A stretch of DNA of 64,000 bases from an uncultured Mucilaginibacter sp. (GCA_903864275.1 CAIPFE010000014.1:62001-126000), one strand, 5' to 3'; shown: positions 42,278 through 51,979, counted from the stretch's first letter. Notes: generated from the letters alone by a model not told the origin. A program made the numbers and translations.

Positions 42278-43516
42278 TTACCCAAAAAACAAATAAGCAA
42301 CAAAAATTGCTGCGATGATGCCTGCAAGGTCAGCAAACAAACCGGCGGGTATGGCGTACCGTGATCTCTTGATCCCAACCGAGCCAAAATACAGCGCTAC
42401 GATATAAAAAGTAGTATCAGACGAACCATTAAAAATGCAGCCTAAACGTCCTGCAAAGCTATTTGGGCCAAAGGTTTGCATTACGTTGATCATCATCCCT
42501 TTCGAGCCCGATCCGCTAAGCGGCTTCATGTAGGCTACCGGCATGGCGTCGACAAACCTGGTGTCAAGATTTAATTGTGCGCACAGCCAGCGTAAACCAT
42601 TGTTCATATAATCCAATGCGCCGCAGGCACGGAACACAGCAATCCCCACCAGCATGGCGACCAGGTAAGGAATTATTTTAACCGATGTTTCGAAACCCCG
42701 CTTCGCCCCTTCGATAAATACTTCAAAAACATTTATTTTGCGGATCAGTGCGCCTGTTATAAATATCACGGGTACTAAAAACAGCAGGAAATTACTGGCC
42801 ACCTTTGATACCAATCCAATTTCTTCCTTTGTAAGATAGTTTGTAAAATACCAAACCATTAATGTTATACAGGCAGTGATCCCTCCTATCCAACTGATGA
42901 TAACGGGATCCCAGAGCTTTATTTTTTGCTTTATCGCGACCAGGATCATACCGGCCACAGCAGAAACATAAGTTGCAATTATACAGGGGATAAAAATATC
43001 CGTAGGGTCGGTAGCATGCAGTATGGCCCGCTGGGCGATAATGGTAACTGGCAATATTTGCAGGCCGGAGGTAAGCAGTACCAGGTACATGATCTGGGCG
43101 TTGGAGGCAGTTTCCTTGTCCTCGTTAAATTCCTGCATGCTGTCCATAGCTTTTAAGCCCAGTGGTGTAGCGGCATTGTCAAGTCCGAGCAGGTTGGCCG
43201 AAAAGCTCATCATAATATTACCGGTAGCTGGGTGATCTTTTGGCACGCCAGGAAATAAACGGCTGAAAAAAGGCCCCACCACTCGCGACATAAATTTGAT
43301 AGCTCCTGCCCTTTCGCCGATATTCATAATGCCTAACCAAAGTGCCATATTGCCGGCCAAAGGCAAAGCGATATCCATTACCGATGATTTCGAAGAATCG
43401 AACATGGCCTTTACCAGGTGCATAAAAATCTCGGTATCGCCAAAAAACACCAGCCTGATGAGGCCTATGATAAAAGCAATTGCAAAAAATGCTACCCAGA
43501 TATAATTAAGCGCCAT
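42278..43516 (-). CDS. SpmA-SpmB fusion, nucleoside-recognition (Gate) domain membrane protein
   Basis: 412 residues with about 10 membrane helices in two halves that correspond to spore maturation proteins A and B. Both halves contain Gate-domain motifs (NMALWLGIMNIGERAG; SGSGSKGMMINVMQTFGPNSFAGRLGCIFNGSSDTTFYIV). Homologues are found outside spore formers and may be transporters; the substrate is unknown. The gene is on the minus strand, convergent with the second TetR gene. Confidence 0.9.
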   Translation of the reverse strand: MALNYIWVAFFAIAFIIGLIRLVFFGDTEIFMHLVKAMFDSSKSSVMDIALPLAGNMALWLGIMNIGERAGAIKFMSRVVGPFFSRLFPGVPKDHPATGNIMMSFSANLLGLDNAATPLGLKAMDSMQEFNEDKETASNAQIMYLVLLTSGLQILPVTIIAQRAILHATDPTDIFIPCIIATYVSAVAGMILVAIKQKIKLWDPVIISWIGGITACITLMVWYFTNYLTKEEIGLVSKVASNFLLFLVPVIFITGALIRKINVFEVFIEGAKRGFETSVKIIPYLVAMLVGIAVFRACGALDYMNNGLRWLCAQLNLDTRFVDAMPVAYMKPLSGSGSKGMMINVMQTFGPNSFAGRLGCIFNGSSDTTFYIVALYFGSVGIKRSRYAIPAGLFADLAGIIAAIFVAYLFFG

Positions 43517-43575
43517 ACAATGAGTTCAGGCTTTGAAGATAAAGTTTTTTGATAATTAATGGAGAAATCTTTATT

Positions 43576-43683
43576 TTTAGTTGTAGAAGTTGTAAGGGTT
43601 GTAATGGTTTAAATCTTACGACTTCTACAACCCTTACAACCTATTTCAACTTTTACAACCTGTTACAACTTTTACAACCCACT
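43576..43683. repeat. GTTGTAA/TTACAAC low-complexity repeat arms
   Basis: AGTTGTAGAAGTTGTAAGGG on the left and complementary CTTCTACAACCCTTACAACC on the right, followed by more TTACAAC words. Occupies the gap upstream of the DinB gene. Confidence 0.75.
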
Positions 43684-44121
43684 ATGATAAAAGATACCAT
43701 CCTCCAATTAAACGAAGCTATGGACAGCCTGATATTTGCAGATACAAGCTCTATCAATTGGACCTATAAAGCAGCACCGGATAAATGGTCGAAAAAAGAG
43801 ATCATCGGGCATTTGATTGACAGCGCACAGATAAACCTGCAACGTTTTGTGCGCTGCACTTACGAAGAGAATTTTAAACTGACTTACGAGCAGGTGGAGT
43901 GGGTGAAAGCCGGGCGCTACCAGGAAGTTGATATCCAGGACCTGTTTGGTTTATGGGAACAACTAAACGGGCAAATTATTCATGTATTGGAAAAATATCC
44001 CCCTGACAGGCTGCAGGCAAAGTGCGATAACAGCAAAACCGAAGTAAGCCTGCACACGGTCGAATGGCTGGCACAGGATTATGTAGACCATATGATACAT
44101 CATTTAAAACAAGTTTTTTAA
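43684..44121 (+). CDS. DinB-superfamily protein
   Basis: 145 residues from ATG 43684; the open frame before it is repeat-derived (TTSTTLTTYF) and was rejected. Four-helix DinB_2 fold with metal-binding His pattern (IIGHLIDSA, YVDHMIHHLKQVF). Note the name is unrelated to DNA polymerase IV. Members are metal-dependent, e.g. bacillithiol transferases. Followed by a related DinB gene. Confidence 0.85.
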   Translation: MIKDTILQLNEAMDSLIFADTSSINWTYKAAPDKWSKKEIIGHLIDSAQINLQRFVRCTYEENFKLTYEQVEWVKAGRYQEVDIQDLFGLWEQLNGQIIHVLEKYPPDRLQAKCDNSKTEVSLHTVEWLAQDYVDHMIHHLKQVF

Positions 44122-44131
44122 TTTTAATAGC

Positions 44132-44587
44132 ATGAGTCACTTAACCGAAACCTGGCAAATTCATAACCACATCAATTTATACCTGCTGGAAAGTATTGAT
44201 GAACCGAATCTGAAAGACGTGTCAGCCTCGAAAGGGCGCAACGTGGGCGAACAGTTTGCACATATCCATAACGTGAGGTTGATGTGGTTAAAAGTGGCTG
44301 CTCCTGAGTTATTAGAAGGCTTAAACAAAATTGAAAAAGGAACAATCAATAAAGACTTGTTAGCAACTGAGTTAGAAAACAGCAGCCGCGCCGTAATTAG
44401 CCTTTTTGAAAAATCCGGGCCCGAGGGCAAAATAAAAGGATTTAAACCGCATGCCACAGCATTTTTGGGCTACCTGGTTTCGCATGAATCGCATCACCGG
44501 GGGCAGATCATGCTTGCACTAAAGCAATCGGGACATATGGTTGACCAAAAAACCCAATACGGGATATGGGAATGGGGGGTAAGATGA
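44132..44587 (+). CDS. DinB-superfamily protein
   Basis: 151 residues, DinB fold with GEQFAHIHNVRLMW and SHESHHRGQIMLALK (His-rich metal site). 10 nt after the preceding DinB gene; overlaps the DUF3052 start by 4 nt. Together these genes look like a small unit, perhaps thiol-transfer related (inference from the superfamily). Confidence 0.87.
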   Translation: MSHLTETWQIHNHINLYLLESIDEPNLKDVSASKGRNVGEQFAHIHNVRLMWLKVAAPELLEGLNKIEKGTINKDLLATELENSSRAVISLFEKSGPEGKIKGFKPHATAFLGYLVSHESHHRGQIMLALKQSGHMVDQKTQYGIWEWGVR

Positions 44588-44997
44588 CAATAACTGCTGG
44601 TTATTCAGGAACACCCCTGGCAAAAAAGCTGGGCATAAAACCTGGTTTTAATATGAAACTGGTCAACGTGCCTGATAATTATTTTGACCTGTTCACCGAT
44701 TTACCTGTTGATTTGAACTTCAGTGAAGATGATCGTACAAAAAAAGACCTGGTACATTTTTTTACTAAAAAGGAAGTTGAATTTATTAAAACCCTGCCAT
44801 TACTAAAAGATCAGATAAAACCCAACGGGATAATTTGGGTTTCGTGGCCCAAAAAAGCATCTAAAGTTTTAACGGATGTAACAGAAGATGCCATCAGGAA
44901 TTACGCTATCAAGATTGGCCTTGTCGATATTAAAGTATGCGCGGTTGATGAAATATGGTCGGGGTTAAAATTGGTTATTCCTGTTAAGGATAGGTAA
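44584..44997 (+). CDS. DUF3052 family protein
   Basis: 137 residues from ATG 44584 (MTITAGYSGTPLAKKLGIKPG), overlapping the previous stop by 4 nt. It has the DUF3052 sequence style (GYSGTPLAKKLGI at the start and a PNGIIWVSWPKKASK core). Function not known. Confidence 0.78.
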   Translation: MTITAGYSGTPLAKKLGIKPGFNMKLVNVPDNYFDLFTDLPVDLNFSEDDRTKKDLVHFFTKKEVEFIKTLPLLKDQIKPNGIIWVSWPKKASKVLTDVTEDAIRNYAIKIGLVDIKVCAVDEIWSGLKLVIPVKDR

Positions 44998-45132
44998 AGG
45001 GTTTGAAGCAGATAAGGTTAACCCCACAATACCACTCACATACTCAGCTTATTCAACCAACCACTTAAAATATTACATCTAAGTTAAACTTCCCCTGCAC
45101 AAAAATCTTAACTTCGCGCTATATAAAATAAA

Positions 45133-45558
45133 ATGTCAAAAATAGAACTCTCCAGGGTTAAGGGCGATTTCGGTTTCGAAGCCACAGACGAACATGGGCA
45201 CATTCTTAGGATGGACAGTAGTCCCGAAAGCGGGGGCTGGGATTTTGGCGTACGCCCGATGCAGACCTTATTGATGGGGCTGGGAGGTTGTTCGGCAATT
45301 GACGTGATTGCTATATTAAAAAAGCAGCGCCAGGTAGTCAGCGATTACAAAATGATCATCAATGGCGAACGGGAAAAAGGCGTGGAACCATCCTTATGGA
45401 AGGATATTAATATCGAATTTCATTTATACGGCCAAATTGATGAAGACAAAGCGGCCAAAGCCGTTGAGCTGTCAGTCAATAAATATTGCTCTGTAGCGGC
45501 CACTCTAAAAAAAGCCGGCGCAACTATTAAATGGAAAGTATTTGTACACCAGGCCTGA
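45133..45558 (+). CDS. OsmC-family protein
   Basis: 141 residues, OsmC/Ohr fold. LLMGLGGCSAIDVIAILKK carries the first Cys and KYCSVAATLKKAGA the second, both at the positions expected for peroxide-reactive cysteines, in YhfA-like subfamily context. Probable role: hydroperoxide reduction or a related thiol function. Confidence 0.88.
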   Translation: MSKIELSRVKGDFGFEATDEHGHILRMDSSPESGGWDFGVRPMQTLLMGLGGCSAIDVIAILKKQRQVVSDYKMIINGEREKGVEPSLWKDINIEFHLYGQIDEDKAAKAVELSVNKYCSVAATLKKAGATIKWKVFVHQA

Positions 45559-45708
45559 CAGGCAGGGGGTTCATTTCCGTGTCGATTTGATGAAATGAAG
45601 GCATTTTCATATTTGTGATCCGCACATTTGCACATTTAAATCTACACATCCATAAGTCACCTATAGGTCATAACAAATTAATAACTGTATTTAAATCAAA
45701 AAGCTGAG

Positions 45709-45716
45709 TAACTTTG
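45709..45716 (+). promoter_or_regulatory. Predicted -7 box of nfu
   Basis: TAACTTTG fits TAnnTTTG; ATG 24 bp further downstream. Confidence 0.5.
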
Positions 45717-45739
45717 TTAGGTTAAAAAATAAAATTAAG

Positions 45740-46291
45740 ATGAACATCAACGTATATACAGAATCGACTCCTAACCCGGCAACAATGAAGTTCATTGTAA
45801 ACAAGTTGCTGATCAATGGCAGCGCCGACTTTGCTACAAAGGAAAGCGCGGAAAAATCACCTTTTGCTAAGGAGTTGTATAAGTTTTCGTTTGTGAATGG
45901 TGTTTTCTTTGCCAGTAATTTCGTTACGGTAACTAAGTTTGAAGATGATAACTGGGACGACCTGCTGCCGATACTAAAAGAGTTTGTTAAAGGCGCGGTG
46001 GAATCAGAATTAAAGGTACAGGATGAGGAGCAGCCCGAAGCAGGCGATTTCGAGGGTACTGAAACTGAAGTCAAAATTCAACAAATATTGAACGACTATG
46101 TACGCCCTGCCGTTGAACAGGATGGCGGCGCTATCACCTATAAATCTTATGAAGAAGGCGTTGTAACCGTGGAATTACGCGGATCATGCAGCGGCTGCCC
46201 GTCTTCAACGGTGACTTTAAAGGCAGGTATAGAAAATTTGTTGAAACGAATGGTCCCTGAAGTTACCGAAGTAGTTTCCGAAGCTCTTTAA
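45740..46291 (+). CDS. Nfu-type iron-sulfur carrier (NifU C-terminal domain)
   Basis: 183 residues: an N-terminal Nfu_N domain (TESTPNPATMKFIVNK, about 1-90) and a C-terminal NifU-like domain with CSGCPSS (CxxC binding site for the [4Fe-4S] cluster). Delivers Fe-S clusters to target proteins. A nested hairpin lies downstream. Confidence 0.93.
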   Translation: MNINVYTESTPNPATMKFIVNKLLINGSADFATKESAEKSPFAKELYKFSFVNGVFFASNFVTVTKFEDDNWDDLLPILKEFVKGAVESELKVQDEEQPEAGDFEGTETEVKIQQILNDYVRPAVEQDGGAITYKSYEEGVVTVELRGSCSGCPSSTVTLKAGIENLLKRMVPEVTEVVSEAL

Positions 46292-46296
46292 CCAAC

Positions 46297-46375
46297 GATT
46301 TCACCGATTTTAAGAAAGGATTACACCGATTAAGAACCGGGCAATCGGTTAAATCATAAAATAATCGGTGAAATC
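46297..46375. repeat. Nested inverted repeat between nfu and suhB
   Basis: Outer arms GATTTCACCGATT (46297-46309) with AATCGGTGAAATC (46363-46375), inner arms ACCGATT (46325-46331) with AATCGGT (46343-46349). No T-run; possibly a terminator for both convergent genes. Confidence 0.75.
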
Positions 46376-46379
46376 ATCT

Positions 46380-47168
46380 TCAAAAATATTTCTGTATCGC
46401 TTCCAGCACTTCGCCTGTTATCCTGCCATTGGTAGCTAATAATTCTCTTGTGTTAAGTATCTCGTCGCCGCCTTTAAAATTCACTACTTCTCCCCCGGCC
46501 TGTCGTACTATTAAAATCCCTGCTGCTACGTCCCACGAATTTAAGTTATATTCGTAATACCCGTCAAATCTTCCACATGCAGTGTAGGCCAAATCAACAG
46601 CTGCTGAACCTAAGCGACGCAGGCCATGACAGTTTCTCATCAGTTCGGTAAATAATTCGATATAAGCTGGTTGTTTTTTAAAATCGTAATAAGGGAAACC
46701 TGTGGCGATCAGGCTTTTAGCTAAAGTCGGCGTAGCGCTTACTTTTATTTCGCGGCCGTTGAGATATGCGGGGGAGCCTTTCGAAGCATAAAAACATTCA
46801 TCCTGGTTAATCTCATACACCACGCCTAAGATCAGTTCATCAAATTCCTGTAAAGCAATACTAACCGAGTACACCGGTAATCCATGTATAAAATTAGTGG
46901 TGCCATCAAGCGGGTCGATGATCCAGTTATATCTTTCGCCGGTTTTGTTTATTGTTTTTTCTTCGGTTATAAAACCTGCTGCGGGTATGATATCCTTTAA
47001 AGCGGCGACGATTTTTTCTTCCGTCGTTTTGTCAACGTAGGAAACGAGATCGTTCAACCCCTTAAGTTCTATCTTATCGGGGGTGAAGGTCTTTCTTTGT
47101 TCCCTGATAAAGGCCCCTGCCTGTTTTGCAACTTCAATTACTTGTTGAATTACTTGTTCCGCTTGCAT
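46380..47168 (-). CDS. suhB: Inositol-phosphate phosphatase family (SuhB-like)
   Basis: 262 residues. Metal-binding motifs EEKT, IDPLDGTTNFIHGLPVYSVSI and WDVAAGILIVRQAGGEV. Dephosphorylates inositol monophosphate or related sugar phosphates; E. coli SuhB also affects transcription. Its start overlaps gtrA by 35 nt, so it is in a gene string with mtaB, lgt and gtrA. Confidence 0.93.
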   Translation of the reverse strand: MQAEQVIQQVIEVAKQAGAFIREQRKTFTPDKIELKGLNDLVSYVDKTTEEKIVAALKDIIPAAGFITEEKTINKTGERYNWIIDPLDGTTNFIHGLPVYSVSIALQEFDELILGVVYEINQDECFYASKGSPAYLNGREIKVSATPTLAKSLIATGFPYYDFKKQPAYIELFTELMRNCHGLRRLGSAAVDLAYTACGRFDGYYEYNLNSWDVAAGILIVRQAGGEVVNFKGGDEILNTRELLATNGRITGEVLEAIQKYF

Positions 47169-47619
47169 GATGTCGTAATGATAAACTGAACGAGAAAAAC
47201 TTATGGATAAAATAGCTTAAAAAAAACAGGCTTAACGCGGCGGCGGGCCGTGCTATAACCGGGTTGATATGCAGCCTTTGGATGAAAAATTCTAAAACTG
47301 CCAGGTTAGCAAAATAACCAATTATCGCCACTGATATAAACCTGAAAAATTGTTTATAAGGCGGTAATTTTGATTCTGAAAAAACAAAATACCTGGTTAT
47401 CAGGAAATTAACCAGCACGCCGAGAAAAAAGGAAATGGAAAAAGAAATGGTGTAGTTGCGAATGGTAAAACCTAGAATATTGTAATTTTTTTCGGTGAGC
47501 AAATTATGATAAAACAAGTAAAACGCCGATATATCCACCAAAAATCCAATTCCGGCAGAAAAAACAAACCTGATAACATGGTTATTCAATAACTTTTTGC
47601 CCAGCGCGATACTAGTCAT
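47134..47619 (-). CDS. GtrA-family membrane protein
   Basis: 161 residues with four membrane helices: [20 protein letters not shown] and [23 protein letters not shown] are the GtrA signatures. Family role: flipping polyprenyl-linked sugars or cell-envelope polysaccharide transfer. Overlaps lgt by 8 nt and suhB by 35 nt. Confidence 0.88.
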   Translation of the reverse strand: MTSIALGKKLLNNHVIRFVFSAGIGFLVDISAFYLFYHNLLTEKNYNILGFTIRNYTISFSISFFLGVLVNFLITRYFVFSESKLPPYKQFFRFISVAIIGYFANLAVLEFFIQRLHINPVIARPAAALSLFFLSYFIHKFFSFSLSLRHHASGTSNSTSN

Positions 47620-48775
47620 GTTTAATTGCCGTCACTTTTTTATTTAATTGTGTATAACATAAAACTGCACCCCCGGTTACCATAAAAATCGAGATCAGTT
47701 CGGCCTGTGTAAAGCTTATCCCGGCAACATGGTATTTTGTGTTGACCCTTATCAATTCAATAAAAAAGCGCTCAATGCCGGCTAATATCATATATATGCC
47801 AAACAACACCCCGGGGGCTTTTATCCTGTCGCGGATACTCCATAAAAATAAAAACAAAAGGATACAAATAACAGATTCATAAAAAGAGGTTGGATACACA
47901 GGCACTGCCAGTTCGTGGCAAAATTTTCCGGCGCAGGCGAGCATCGGGGCCCCTTCATCATTAACATTGTGGGGAAATCTAAATGCCCACATCCAATCGG
48001 GCGCCCAGCCTAGCCAATGCGGTTTGGGGGCAATGTTATTAATTCCCCAATCGCCATCGCCCGACATCTGGCAGCCAATACGGCCAACCCCATAGGCCAG
48101 CATCATACCAGGGCCGCCGATATCCAGCATATCCAATGGCTTGATGCCATGTTTATGCGCAATATATAATACGGCAGCGCCGCCGCAAATTAAGCCACCG
48201 TAAAATGTAAGGCCGCTAAAGCCGATGAGCATCCCCACCGGATCTTTCATAAATTCGCCCCAGTTTTCGAGGGCGTTAAATATTTTGGCGCCGGCAAAAC
48301 CACATAACGCCGCCCAAAACAATATGCTGCCCATCAATTCATAAGGGTGTACAGTTACATTCTTAGTCTTTGGTTCCGGCAACAGTTGTTTTTTATTTTC
48401 GGCGTAGGCCCAGTAAGCGAAAACCGCGGCGCCAATTATACCGCCAATCCAATTGCCACGGCCCGATAATATAAATTTTTGGGCGTCATCCAAAAGTTCA
48501 TGATAGTGCAGCGCCATGTCGACGATCTTATAACCTAAAACAAACCCAAAAAGGCCATTTCCTGCTAATTCAATTGTTGTGACGGGCGCCCCAACGGTTA
48601 TAGTTTTTTCAAAAGGGTGTATATACCCTAACTTTTCTTTCCGTTTAAATTCCTGTGCAAAAGCCCAATAAGCCACAATAAACGCAATAGCCACAAAAAA
48701 GCCGAAAGATTGTATGGGTAACGGAATATTAAGGCCGGTAAGATATTGTATAAGCGACGAAAGGGTTGGGAACAT
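47612..48775 (-). CDS. lgt: Prolipoprotein diacylglyceryl transferase
   Basis: 387 residues, longer than the usual 260-290, with multiple membrane helices. Lgt signature [14 protein letters not shown] in the middle and a conserved Tyr/His region (YPTSFYES). Transfers diacylglycerol to the lipobox Cys of preprolipoproteins. Many lipoproteins here (Bor-like, the efflux adaptor) depend on this enzyme. Confidence 0.92.
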   Translation of the reverse strand: MFPTLSSLIQYLTGLNIPLPIQSFGFFVAIAFIVAYWAFAQEFKRKEKLGYIHPFEKTITVGAPVTTIELAGNGLFGFVLGYKIVDMALHYHELLDDAQKFILSGRGNWIGGIIGAAVFAYWAYAENKKQLLPEPKTKNVTVHPYELMGSILFWAALCGFAGAKIFNALENWGEFMKDPVGMLIGFSGLTFYGGLICGGAAVLYIAHKHGIKPLDMLDIGGPGMMLAYGVGRIGCQMSGDGDWGINNIAPKPHWLGWAPDWMWAFRFPHNVNDEGAPMLACAGKFCHELAVPVYPTSFYESVICILLFLFLWSIRDRIKAPGVLFGIYMILAGIERFFIELIRVNTKYHVAGISFTQAELISIFMVTGGAVLCYTQLNKKVTAIKHD

Positions 48776-48805
48776 GAATTAATACAATTTAAGGCCAATA
48801 TAGCG

Positions 48806-50125
48806 TTAATGCGCTAACATTTCTTCGCTTTCGGTTATTTCAACATCACCTTCGGATGAAATTTGCGTTAATAAAACTGTTTTTAGCTCGTTAACCAGCA
48901 CCGGGTCGTACTTTGTTCTCACCTTCACATAGTTACGGGTAAAACCGTGCATATACCCCTCTTTAATATCCCCCTCGAACAAAACTTCCTCAGTTTTACT
49001 TAACTGGCTTTCATAAAAAGCCCTGCGTTTTTTATCTGACAATATATGCAGCATTTTGCTGCGTTCGGCGCGGGTGGAACCTGGCACAACACCGTCCATT
49101 TCGCTGGCAAGCGTATTTTCCCTTTCCGAATAGGTAAAAACATGCAGGTACGAAATATCCAGGTTGTTCAAAAAATTATAGGTATCGATAAAATCCTCGC
49201 GTGTTTCGCCGGGAAAGCCAACGATCACATCAACGCCTATGCAGCAGCCGGGCATCATTTGTTTAATTTTGGACACCCTGTTGGCATACAGTTCGCGTTT
49301 ATACCTGCGGCGCATCAGGCCTAATATTTTATCGGATCCTGATTGCAGCGGGATATGAAAATGCGGCACAAATTTATTTGAACCTGCCACAAATTCAATG
49401 ATCTCGTCGGTTAATAAATTGGGCTCAATAGATGATATACGTATCCTGTTGATGCCCTCTACCCTATCCAGCGCTTTAATCAGATCATAGAACTTATCGT
49501 GGCGCTGGCCGTCCCTTATGCCAAAATCGCCAAGGTTAACGCCTGTTAATACTATCTCTTTGACACCTGATGCAGCTATTTCTTTAGCCTGATCAATCAC
49601 ATGCTCAATCGTATCGCTTCTGCTATTACCACGCGCCAACGGGATGGTGCAAAAGGTGCAGGAATAATCGCAGCCATCCTGCACTTTTAAAAAAGTACGT
49701 GTACGGTCGCCAAATGAGTAGCCGGAAATAAATGTCTTCGCTTGGGATACCGGCTGGTTATAAACCAGCGCTTTTGGTTTTTTGGTAAGATCAGTAATGT
49801 AATCAACGATCTGGAATTTCTCCGCCGCGCCTAAAACCATATCAACGCCGGGTATTTCGGCGATCTCTTTTGGTTTTAGCTGCGCATAACAGCCAACTAT
49901 GGTAACATAGGCGTTCGGAGAAATTTTCAGCGCTTCTTTTACCACCTTTTTGCATTTTTTATCGGCATGCTCAGTAACTGAACAGGTGTTGATTACATAA
50001 ACATCGGGCGTATCGGTAAAGTCGACCGTATCAAAACCTGCCTTGTTAAAAAGACGGCCAATGGTTGAGGTTTCCGAATAATTCAGCTTACAGCCTAAGG
50101 TATAAAAAGCAACTTTTTTGTTCAT
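48806..50125 (-). CDS. mtaB: tRNA threonylcarbamoyladenosine methylthiotransferase
   Basis: 439 residues from ATG at 50125 (MNKKVAFYTLGCKLNYSE); a longer frame starting at 50230 reads through the TTCGGATTT repeat and is rejected. UPF0004 N-terminal domain with Cys residues (TLGCKLN, INTCSV, VGCYAQ), radical-SAM CxxxCxxC (GCDYSCTFCTIPLARG) and a C-terminal TRAM domain. Adds a methylthio group to t6A37. The divergent lactonase-like gene shares the repeat-bearing gap. Confidence 0.93.
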   Translation of the reverse strand: MNKKVAFYTLGCKLNYSETSTIGRLFNKAGFDTVDFTDTPDVYVINTCSVTEHADKKCKKVVKEALKISPNAYVTIVGCYAQLKPKEIAEIPGVDMVLGAAEKFQIVDYITDLTKKPKALVYNQPVSQAKTFISGYSFGDRTRTFLKVQDGCDYSCTFCTIPLARGNSRSDTIEHVIDQAKEIAASGVKEIVLTGVNLGDFGIRDGQRHDKFYDLIKALDRVEGINRIRISSIEPNLLTDEIIEFVAGSNKFVPHFHIPLQSGSDKILGLMRRRYKRELYANRVSKIKQMMPGCCIGVDVIVGFPGETREDFIDTYNFLNNLDISYLHVFTYSERENTLASEMDGVVPGSTRAERSKMLHILSDKKRRAFYESQLSKTEEVLFEGDIKEGYMHGFTRNYVKVRTKYDPVLVNELKTVLLTQISSEGDVEITESEEMLAH

Positions 50126-50145
50126 TTTGAAGGCGCAAAGGTCGG

Positions 50146-50216
50146 AATTTATTTCGAATTTCGGAATTTCGATTTCGGATTTACTGAGACTTCGAATTTC
50201 GGATTGTTTAAAACGT
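50146..50216. repeat. TTCGGATTT-type repeat
   Basis: Block of (A)TTTCGGA and TTTCGATTT words; 27 bp from 50158 to 50184 are identical to 63534-63560. Located in the mtaB/lactonase-like gap. Confidence 0.8.
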
Positions 50217-50234
50217 TTAGAACTTTGCAATAAA

Positions 50235-51083
50235 ATGAAAAAGCTTATCCTCCTAGCCTTACTGAACTTGTCTGCTGCCCTTAGCGCGCATTCCCAAACA
50301 CCGGTTTATAAAGTTTATGCTGTAAGATTTGCCCGCTCGAACTACCATTTTTCAATCGCTGACTGGGCTGACGGGGGCCCTAAAACTGACAGTGTTAAAA
50401 TTGATTTTATGTTTTGGCTGATCAAAGGCAATAATGGTAAAAATATTTTAGTGGATGCCGGGTTTTTAAACGACCTTGAAGACGCTAAAGAATTTAAAAT
50501 TACAAATTATTCCAGGCCCGACAGCGCACTTTTAAAAACGGGGTTAAAGCCAGACGATATCACAGATATCATATTGAGCCATCCGCACTGGGACCATATC
50601 GATGGCGTTGGTTTATTCCCTAATGCACATGTATGGATACAGAAGGATGATTTTAATTATTTTGTGAGCGCGGCCTGGCAAAAAGGCGCCAGTAACGGCG
50701 GGTTTGTTAAAAGAGATGTCCGCATGATGGTTGATTTAAATTTAGCCGGCAAGGTGACACTGGTTGACGGCGATGATAGGGAGATCATACCGGGCATAAA
50801 GGTATTTACAGGTTCAAGGCATACGTTCAATTCGCAGTATGTGTTGGTTCAAACGGGTACCAATAAAGTCGTTATTGCATCTGATAATATCTGGATCTAT
50901 TACAACCTCGAACACCTGGCGCCGGCCTCAACAGGCGGCACGCTTGATCCTGCCGGTTATGTAAAAGCTATGCAAAGGATGAAAACCATGGTATCTGATA
51001 TTAAATATATCATTCCAGGGCACGATGCACAGGTTTTCTCAAGGTTTCCGGCGGTTGGTGATGGGGTTGTGGAGATTAAATAG
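50235..51083 (+). CDS. Secreted metallo-beta-lactamase-fold hydrolase (AHL-lactonase-like)
   Basis: 282 residues from ATG 50235 (MKKLILLALLNLSAALSAHSQ), which is an ideal signal peptide; the upstream frame from 50118 is repeat-derived. The metal site is H116-P-H118-W-D120-H121, with later ASDNIWIYYN and IPGHDAQ supplying further ligands. The pattern matches N-acyl-homoserine-lactonase-like enzymes, but substrate and quorum-related role are only inferred. Confidence 0.87.
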   Translation: MKKLILLALLNLSAALSAHSQTPVYKVYAVRFARSNYHFSIADWADGGPKTDSVKIDFMFWLIKGNNGKNILVDAGFLNDLEDAKEFKITNYSRPDSALLKTGLKPDDITDIILSHPHWDHIDGVGLFPNAHVWIQKDDFNYFVSAAWQKGASNGGFVKRDVRMMVDLNLAGKVTLVDGDDREIIPGIKVFTGSRHTFNSQYVLVQTGTNKVVIASDNIWIYYNLEHLAPASTGGTLDPAGYVKAMQRMKTMVSDIKYIIPGHDAQVFSRFPAVGDGVVEIK

Positions 51084-51141
51084 CTGGGCGGATATGCTTG
51101 CGATTCATTAGCGAAATTATTTTTTTTTATCACGGGAAATA

Positions 51142-51822
51142 ATGAAATACAATAAAGGAGAAAAATTAATAAATGATTTATTTTTAAATCCTTTATTATT
51201 TGAAAAACTGGGAAAAGGGTATCGCTTATTGCAAGAATTTTTTAAAGGAATGCCTGTTGAAGCTTTGATACCATTACTTAAATCTGATGACAAAAATATT
51301 CAGAATACAGGCATGGCAATTGTCTCTGAATTGGGAGATAAGGTATGCAGTCTCATGCCTTATGTGGTTCCATTTATAAATAGCGATGTTCCATTTGCCA
51401 AGTATTGTGCATTAGAATGCATTCTATTATGTGCTACAGGAGAGTATAATAAAGAAATTATTCACCTTATAGACAGCATTAATATTAAAGATGGTATCGA
51501 TCATAGTCTTAAAATGTTTTTGCTTTCAAATGCAGAACAGGTACAGTTAAAAGAAGGCTTTAAAGTTGTCGCCGAAAATAAGATAAATGATTATAAGTTA
51601 CATCAGGAAGGCCTTATTAAACTTATAAATGGAAATAATTCTAAAAAAGATGTCTTAGAAATGTTAGACAGTGATGAACCATTAATTCAGCGATATGGCG
51701 CCATCATTAGTAAAAAAATGTATAGGGAGAGTCCGGAGTTGATAAATCATGCATTATTAAGTGCAAACCCTGATTTAAAAGCTTATGCGGAATTCATAAT
51801 TGATTTATTTAACGATGATTGA
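51142..51822 (+). CDS. HEAT-repeat-like protein, hypothetical
   Basis: 226 residues, all-helical. Repeated ~40-residue units (VEALIPLLKSDDKNIQNTGMAIVSELGDKVC; ...DVLEMLDSDEPLIQRYGAIISKKMY; ELINHALLSANPDLKAYAEFI) resemble HEAT/armadillo repeats, so it is probably a protein-binding scaffold. It is AT-rich relative to neighbours and has no signal. Orphan immunity proteins of toxin systems often look like this, but no toxin gene is seen here (inference). Confidence 0.65.
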   Translation: MKYNKGEKLINDLFLNPLLFEKLGKGYRLLQEFFKGMPVEALIPLLKSDDKNIQNTGMAIVSELGDKVCSLMPYVVPFINSDVPFAKYCALECILLCATGEYNKEIIHLIDSINIKDGIDHSLKMFLLSNAEQVQLKEGFKVVAENKINDYKLHQEGLIKLINGNNSKKDVLEMLDSDEPLIQRYGAIISKKMYRESPELINHALLSANPDLKAYAEFIIDLFNDD

Positions 51823-51894
51823 ATAAATTAAGGGATCAATTATTAATAGATCCATATACAAAAAGATAAATGTACAAGATTTATTTCAAGTGTA

Positions 51895-51928
51895 CTCCTC
51901 TCCGAGTGCAATGTACTCGCGAGAGGAG
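51895..51928. repeat. Strong hairpin CTCCTCTCCGAGT / ACTCGcGAGAGGAG
   Basis: 13-bp stem with one unpaired C (51895-51907 with 51915-51928), 7-nt loop. It lies between the two accessory genes; no T-run directly follows. Confidence 0.7.
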
Positions 51929-51979
51929 CATGAGCGAGGCAAGAACAAAAGGACACTCTAAAAATTAATCCTAATAAAT

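Noticed and set aside
43549..43683. N-terminal extension of the first DinB-superfamily gene
   Set aside because: These 45 codons read through the TTACAAC repeat and do not fit the DinB fold.
50126..50230. Longer mtaB start and overlapping longer lactonase-like start
   Set aside because: Both extensions are translated TTCGGATTT repeats; the ATGs at 50125 and 50235 begin at true domain or signal-peptide starts.
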